This document shows, in pieces, positions 5,733-9,492 of a stretch of 9,492 nucleotides of DNA (within the stretch, counting starts at the first letter, position 1; every line of letters starts with the position of its first letter). Made by a program: the position numbers and the translations under genes. Source of the DNA: Planctomycetota bacterium (GTDB lineage Bacteria; Planctomycetota; MHYJ01; JACPRB01); the NCBI GenBank assembly GCA_016200125.1, contig JACQFK010000351.1, forward strand, positions 1 through 9,492, in the 5' to 3' direction. The notes under the pieces are model-generated. The model worked only from the letters and a program-made list of their open reading frames with translations, was not told the DNA's origin and made no database searches.

Positions 5733-7508
5733 ATGCTGCACCGGATCGCCGTCGTCGTCCTCGCGGTCGCGCTGACGCCCCCCGCCCGCCCCGGGCTCGA
5801 GATCTGGGACACGGGGAAGCCTTCCGCCGAGGCGCTCGCCCCCGCGGCGCTCGAGGCGAAGACGGGCTGGACGAAAGTCACGGCGGAGACCGGGCCCATC
5901 AAGGGCGACGCGGTGCTCATGAACGGCCGGCTCAGCGCCGTCGTCCGTCGAAACGGCGGCACCGATCTCTACGGCGCCTCGTCCCGCACGCACGTCCTGC
6001 TCCAGAGCGCGAACGGCGAGGCGGTCACGAAGCTCGACAGGATCACGGTGGTCGAGAACGCCAAGGGCGCGGTCGCCGTCGAGATCAAGGGAGGCCCCGC
6101 CACCGCGACGCTCCGGCTCAAGAAGGGCGACCCGGCGCTCGAGACCGTGCCCGGCGCGGGCGCCTCGCGGCTCCGCGTCGAGGCCCCCAGCCGCTTCGTC
6201 GTCTTCCCCGATTTCTTCGCCGACGACATCGTCGTCGACGCCGCGAAGGTCCCGATCGCGTCGATCGAGGCGCCGAGCGAGAACTTCCTGCTCCATCTCG
6301 GCGGCAAAGGGGATTCGATCGTGATGGCCGTGTTCGAGAACCGCGACCAGGACGTGAAGCTTTCGCTCGCGGGCGACGGCGAGAAGCGGGCCTTCACCGG
6401 CTCGGAGATCCAGTTCGGCAAGACCGGCAAGGTCTGGGTCTCGCTCCTCGAAGGCGAGGGGATCTGGTTCACGAAGACGCTGGCCCGCAGCGAGCGGGGC
6501 CGAGTCGTGCCGCTGGGCTGGAAGATGCCCTTCTCCGCCTACTGGCGCGTCGACTTCACCAACTCCTTCGACCTCTTCGACAGCTGGGACATGCTGCTCC
6601 AGACCAAGGAGGGCGGCGAATTCGTGCGGCCCACCTGGTTCGGCGAGCCGCTCCAGAAAGTCCGGCCCAACCGGCAGATGTTCGACGCCGCGATCGGCGG
6701 CATGCTTTATCCCGCCTTCGCCGATGCGCAGGGCAACGGCTTCGTCCAGGGCTTCAACGACAAGGGGCGCATGGAGATCAGCCACCAGGGGCCGCTGGTC
6801 GTCTACCCGATCAACCGCCTCCCCGAGACGTCGCCCGAGCGCTTCACGGTGGTCGACATCATGCGGAACACGCTGGGCGTCGGGCCCTGCGAGCACATCC
6901 TGGACGTCGAGGGCCAGAAGCAGCAGCTGAAGGGCCGCGCGACCTGCTCGGTGCAGGTGGAGCTGAACAACATGTACCAGGCCAAGGAGCAGAAGTCGCG
7001 CAAGGACGACGCGGAGTCGATCCTGAAGCAGGGCGAGGTCTTCGTGGCGCACATCCGCGGCCGCATCCACGGCTACGCCGACTACGGCCACAAGATGCTG
7101 GAGCTGCTGGCGGCGAAGAAGAAGGAGCAGCCCGCGCTGGCGCCGACGCTCGCGCCGATCGAGAAGCTGCTCGGCGAGATCGACGCCTCGATCGCGTCGA
7201 AGCTCGACAAGATCAAGATGCCGGAGGACCACGCGAAGCTCTTCGCGCAGTTCCGCAAGGAGCTGCTCGCCAACGACGGCCCCGACGCGCTGGAGAAGTG
7301 CAAGGCCTGGACGGACGCGCTGGTCTCGGTGGGCGGCACGCAGGACGAGCTCGTGGCCCACTGCCGCTGGGTGGTGAAGAACGTGCGCCAGAAGGCCGGC
7401 CTGATCATGGTGCAGGACCCGAAGGCCGCGGCGGTCGCGACCGAGGTGCGTCTGAAGGCCCAGGAAGTCCTGCGGGCGCCGTCGGCCCACGAGAGCGCGC
7501 GCCACTAG
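5733..7508 (+). CDS. Large secreted protein of unknown function
   Basis: The product has 591 residues, with a start supported by GGGAG 7 nt upstream. MLHRIAVVVLAVALTPPARP is a classical signal peptide, so the protein is exported. Residues about 40-350 are predominantly beta-strand-like, with alternating hydrophobic segments and many glycine/aspartate turns (AVAVEIKGGPATATLRLK, SRFVVFPDFFADDIVVDA, VWVSLLEGEGIWFTK). Residues about 325-400 contain the Trp/Phe/Gly-rich WGD-like stretches and FDAAIGGMLYPAFAD, NGFVQGFND. From about 447 to the end it is helical and Lys/Glu-rich (KMLELLAAKKKEQ, KLDKIKMPEDHAKLFAQF), suggesting a coiled or helical-bundle C-terminal domain. I recognise no catalytic motif or named family; a beta-sandwich with sugar-mutarotase-like character is only a guess. 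Third codon positions are almost all G or C. It ends 132 bp before the next start. Confidence 0.85.
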   Translation: MLHRIAVVVLAVALTPPARPGLEIWDTGKPSAEALAPAALEAKTGWTKVTAETGPIKGDAVLMNGRLSAVVRRNGGTDLYGASSRTHVLLQSANGEAVTKLDRITVVENAKGAVAVEIKGGPATATLRLKKGDPALETVPGAGASRLRVEAPSRFVVFPDFFADDIVVDAAKVPIASIEAPSENFLLHLGGKGDSIVMAVFENRDQDVKLSLAGDGEKRAFTGSEIQFGKTGKVWVSLLEGEGIWFTKTLARSERGRVVPLGWKMPFSAYWRVDFTNSFDLFDSWDMLLQTKEGGEFVRPTWFGEPLQKVRPNRQMFDAAIGGMLYPAFADAQGNGFVQGFNDKGRMEISHQGPLVVYPINRLPETSPERFTVVDIMRNTLGVGPCEHILDVEGQKQQLKGRATCSVQVELNNMYQAKEQKSRKDDAESILKQGEVFVAHIRGRIHGYADYGHKMLELLAAKKKEQPALAPTLAPIEKLLGEIDASIASKLDKIKMPEDHAKLFAQFRKELLANDGPDALEKCKAWTDALVSVGGTQDELVAHCRWVVKNVRQKAGLIMVQDPKAAAVATEVRLKAQEVLRAPSAHESARH

Positions 7509-7611
7509 GCAGAGCACGGCCTGGTCCTGATCCCCATGTGGCATTCCGGCGCGACCGCCCCACGCCTCATCACATGAGACGCACGCCGCGCACCCATTGA
7601 GGCTTCCCAGC
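7509..7611. other. Intergenic region with a short inverted repeat
   Basis: About 100 bp lie between the orphan gene stop and the sigma-54 promoter. The only structure seen is the inverted repeat CTCAT-CAC-ATGAG at 7566-7578, centred about 40 bp upstream of the -24 element. It could be part of an enhancer-binding-protein site, but it is short and close for that role. No convincing intrinsic terminator for the orphan gene was found. Confidence 0.35.
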
Positions 7612-7627
7612 TGGCACGCCGCTTGCG
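7612..7627 (+). promoter_or_regulatory. Sigma-54 (RpoN) -24/-12 promoter
   Basis: CTGGCACGCCGCTTGCG (7611-7627) matches the sigma-54 consensus TGGCACR-N4-TTGCW at every fixed base except the last W. The GG (7613-7614) and GC (7625-7626) dinucleotides are 12 bp apart, as required. Transcription should begin near 7637-7638, only 3-4 nt before the ATG at 7641, so the message would be nearly leaderless, which agrees with the absence of a Shine-Dalgarno. Sigma-54 promoters need an AAA+ enhancer-binding activator, so this gene is expected to be signal-controlled. Confidence 0.75.
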
Positions 7628-7640
7628 ATCGCTGCACTCA

Positions 7641-8967
7641 ATGGAAAAGGCCGATGAAGCGTGGATCCCTCCTGCGATCGAGCATTTCGCGTGGATCGGA
7701 TTGGCCATCGGTCTTGCGACCGGGATCGCGCTGAGCCGCTCGCGGAATCTCCTGGTCCGGGTCACTCTTGCGGCTTTGCTCGGTATCGTCGGAGTAGCCT
7801 TGGCCCTCACCCTCTACTCGGGGAATGGGAGGTTCTACCTCTGGGGCGCCGCGGATCGGGATGCCTCCCAACTCCTCATCGCGAAGCCGGAAGGGTGGGG
7901 GCTGTACCTTGGAGGCGCCGGGGCGGCGATGCTCTCGTTCATCGGGCATCTCGCGAGACGATGCGAGGGGAAGTTGAAACTTCTGGTGCTCCTGCTGATG
8001 GGAGGAACGCTGTTGTCGATCCGCGCCCATGCCTTCTTCTGGGACGCCTGGGGCCGGGTGGGCTGGAGTCCGAATCGAGGCTGCCTGTCGCCTCCGGCAC
8101 CCGACGCGCCCTCCTGGGTCGGCAGCATCCTGATCACCTTCACCGCGTTCCTCCTCTGCCTCCTGCTTCCCCTGGCCGTTCGCGGCTTGAGATCCTTCTC
8201 AAAAGTGATTCCGGCCGGGCTTGCCGCGATCAATGTGCTGCTGCTGTCGAGCCTGGCCTGGGCGTCCCGGGAGATGCCGCTCACCTCGCCGTCGGAGATG
8301 AAACACCTCGCGTTCACCTATGATCCCGAGTACTTCGTCACGGCCCATGAAGGGGAGACCTTCCGGCTCTGGCGGATCGACGCGGGGGCCGATTCCCGAT
8401 TGGTCAGGAAGTACCGGTTCTCCCGGGGACCCTTCCGCACCACAACCATGACGCTCAGTCCGGGATTCGCGGCGGCGTCGACGGAGGACGGAAGAATAAC
8501 CCTCTGGCACCTCCCCTCCTTTCGTCAGGTGCTCGAGATCGACACCTTCGGGGCGCCTGTCCGGACTCTGGCGATCTCGCCCGCCGGCGGATCCAGGGGG
8601 CCGCGAATCGAGATTCCCCAGTACCCCGGCTATTTCCTCAGACGGAACTCTGCTTGCCTGTGTCTCGACCTACCCGAACATCGAGCTCATGGATTTGAGA
8701 CGAAGGACGACACTGACCTTCAAGACCGACGGCGGACTCCCCGTTGCTTTCTCGCCGAGCGGGCATCAGCTGCTCGTCGGAGGCGGCAGTTGGATTCGAG
8801 TCCTTGACGTCTCCACGGGGAAAACTCTCGTGACGTATCCCAGCGATTCGTGGCGGCCGCTCTGGGCGTATTCTCCGGACGGCCGATGGCTGGTTTCCGG
8901 CTCGAAAGAGGGCGACATCACCGTACGCCCCGCACCGGGGGCGCGCGGGTTGCGCTTCCCTCCTTGA
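7641..8967 (+). pseudogene. Polytopic membrane protein with C-terminal WD40-like propeller, frameshifted
   Basis: From ATG 7641 the protein has six hydrophobic segments at about residues 16-32, 39-60, 86-103, 112-127, 160-180 and 189-208. Basic loops follow segments 1, 3 and 5 (RSRN, ARR, RGLRSFSK). By the positive-inside rule this places both ends, and so the propeller, outside the cytoplasm. WD40-like blades begin near residue 220: ETFRLWRID, then GRITLWHLPSFRQ, then VRTLAISP. After about 8582-8640 the original frame becomes arginine-rich junk and ends at 8807. The +1 frame instead continues the propeller as SSDGTLLACVSTYPNIELMDL, LPVAFSPSGHQLLVGGG with IRVLDVSTGK, and YSPDGRWLVSGSKEGDITV, ending at TGA 8967. 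Removing one C from the CCCC at 8624-8627 would join the frames cleanly. About five blades are visible, fewer than the usual seven. Function is unknown; the break may be mutation or sequencing error. Confidence 0.7.
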
Positions 8968-9492
8968 TCGACGCATGCGCGGAAACGCCGGCCCCGGGGC
9001 GGAATCTGATCGGGGCCCTGGGAGTCGACAGCCCGTGGACCGCGAGTCGGACCCGGGTCAGCCTTCTTCTGGCCCTGAAGGTCGCGGGTCTCACCGGAGG
9101 AGCGCTGCAGGGCTCGATCCTCTGCCTCCAGGGCAATCCCCGGGGCGACTCCTTCCACTGGGAGCGAATCGAAGGCTCATCCGAAGTCGGCCTACTGATC
9201 GGGCTGGCGACCGGACTTGCCGTCATCATTTTCCGAAAGGCCGTGATTCGGACGACTTTGGCGGCTGTCCTCGCAGCCCTGTTCCTCCCGATGGCATCGC
9301 TGGCGTTCTACCCTTCCGTCTCTCCGATCGATATCCGAAGCCTGGAGTCCTTCGTGAACCATCCGAGCGGAGCCGGTCTGCTCCTGGGCGCCCCGACGGC
9401 GGCATCGCTGGCCCTATCCACTCATCTCTTTCGGAACTGGAGAGGATCCCCCCGGCGACTATTCGGCACCGGGCTGCTCAGCGTCATCGTGG
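8964..9492 (+). CDS. Membrane protein paralogous to the preceding gene's membrane domain (3' end outside window)
   Basis: This frame is open to the right edge and encodes hydrophobic segments that repeat the layout of the preceding protein. VGLLIGLATGLAVIIF aligns with IGLAIGLATGIAL. RKAVIRTTLAAVLAALFLPMASLAFYPS aligns with RNLLVRVTLAALLGIVGVALALTLYS. HPSGAGLLLGAPTAASLALSTHLFR aligns with KPEGWGLYLGGAGAAMLSFIGHLAR. One additional hydrophobic stretch (SLLLALKVAGLTGGALQG, near 9060-9110) precedes these. The start is unclear: the frame has no supported ATG and no ribosome-binding site. TTG 8964 is only a placeholder; the frame is in fact open back to 8808 and equals the frame of the first half of the previous gene. 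It may be a second gene in tandem, or the continuation of a single larger protein disrupted by two frameshifts. A WD40 part could follow beyond the window. Confidence 0.55.
   Translation, partial: MIDACAETPAPGRNLIGALGVDSPWTASRTRVSLLLALKVAGLTGGALQGSILCLQGNPRGDSFHWERIEGSSEVGLLIGLATGLAVIIFRKAVIRTTLAAVLAALFLPMASLAFYPSVSPIDIRSLESFVNHPSGAGLLLGAPTAASLALSTHLFRNWRGSPRRLFGTGLLSVIV

Noticed and set aside
5700..7637. Minus-strand open frame of 645 codons opposite the secreted orphan gene
   Set aside because: Same codon-bias artefact. Its protein is low-complexity Arg/Leu/Val/Asp repeats, while the plus strand has a signal peptide and Shine-Dalgarno.
8808..8963. Coding use of the long open frame between the end of the first propeller frame and the second membrane gene
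   Set aside because: Over this stretch the +1 frame clearly encodes WD40 blades; this frame gives Arg/Gly-rich sequence without motifs.

Overview
The window is very GC-rich bacterial DNA of the kind seen in environmental genomes. Coding density is high, and there are two lipoprotein-type signal sequences and several secreted or membrane proteins with no recognised function. A near-consensus sigma-54 promoter is also present. Planctomycetota, or another GC-rich group such as Myxococcota or Acidobacteriota, would fit. This is an inference from style; there is no rRNA or other marker gene to settle it. No tRNA, rRNA, CRISPR array, IS element or phage gene was seen, and no gene-free stretch exceeds about 130 bases.

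Left part (1-2570). The 3' end of a KAP-type P-loop NTPase gene runs in from the left edge (+). It converges on a three-gene minus-strand block. In transcription order this block is a 2H phosphoesterase (2'-5' RNA ligase-like) interrupted by an in-frame amber codon, an alpha/beta-hydrolase esterase 11 nt downstream, and a small four-cysteine lipoprotein with its own good sigma-70-type promoter.

Middle (2603-7508). Divergent from the 2H gene is a 534-residue lipoprotein that looks like a TIM-barrel glycoside hydrolase (GH20-like HDE motif) with a large inserted beta domain. A short glycosyltransferase-like gene follows directly and is probably translationally coupled. Its 3' end overlaps, tail to tail, a chlorite-dismutase/HemQ-family gene. 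That gene shares a roughly 107-bp divergent intergenic region with a 591-residue secreted orphan protein. This region holds a perfect 16-bp palindrome just upstream of a TATACT -10 box.

Right part (7509-9492). Codon usage changes abruptly here, with many more A/T third positions. A textbook -24/-12 sigma-54 promoter precedes a polytopic membrane protein carrying a C-terminal WD40-like propeller. The reading frame of that gene is broken at least once. It is followed by a second reading frame, cut by the window edge, that encodes a paralogue of the first protein's membrane domain. This sigma-54-driven tandem membrane/WD40 module is the most unusual item in the window and the best candidate for something undescribed. 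Its broken frames mean decay or sequencing error must be excluded first.
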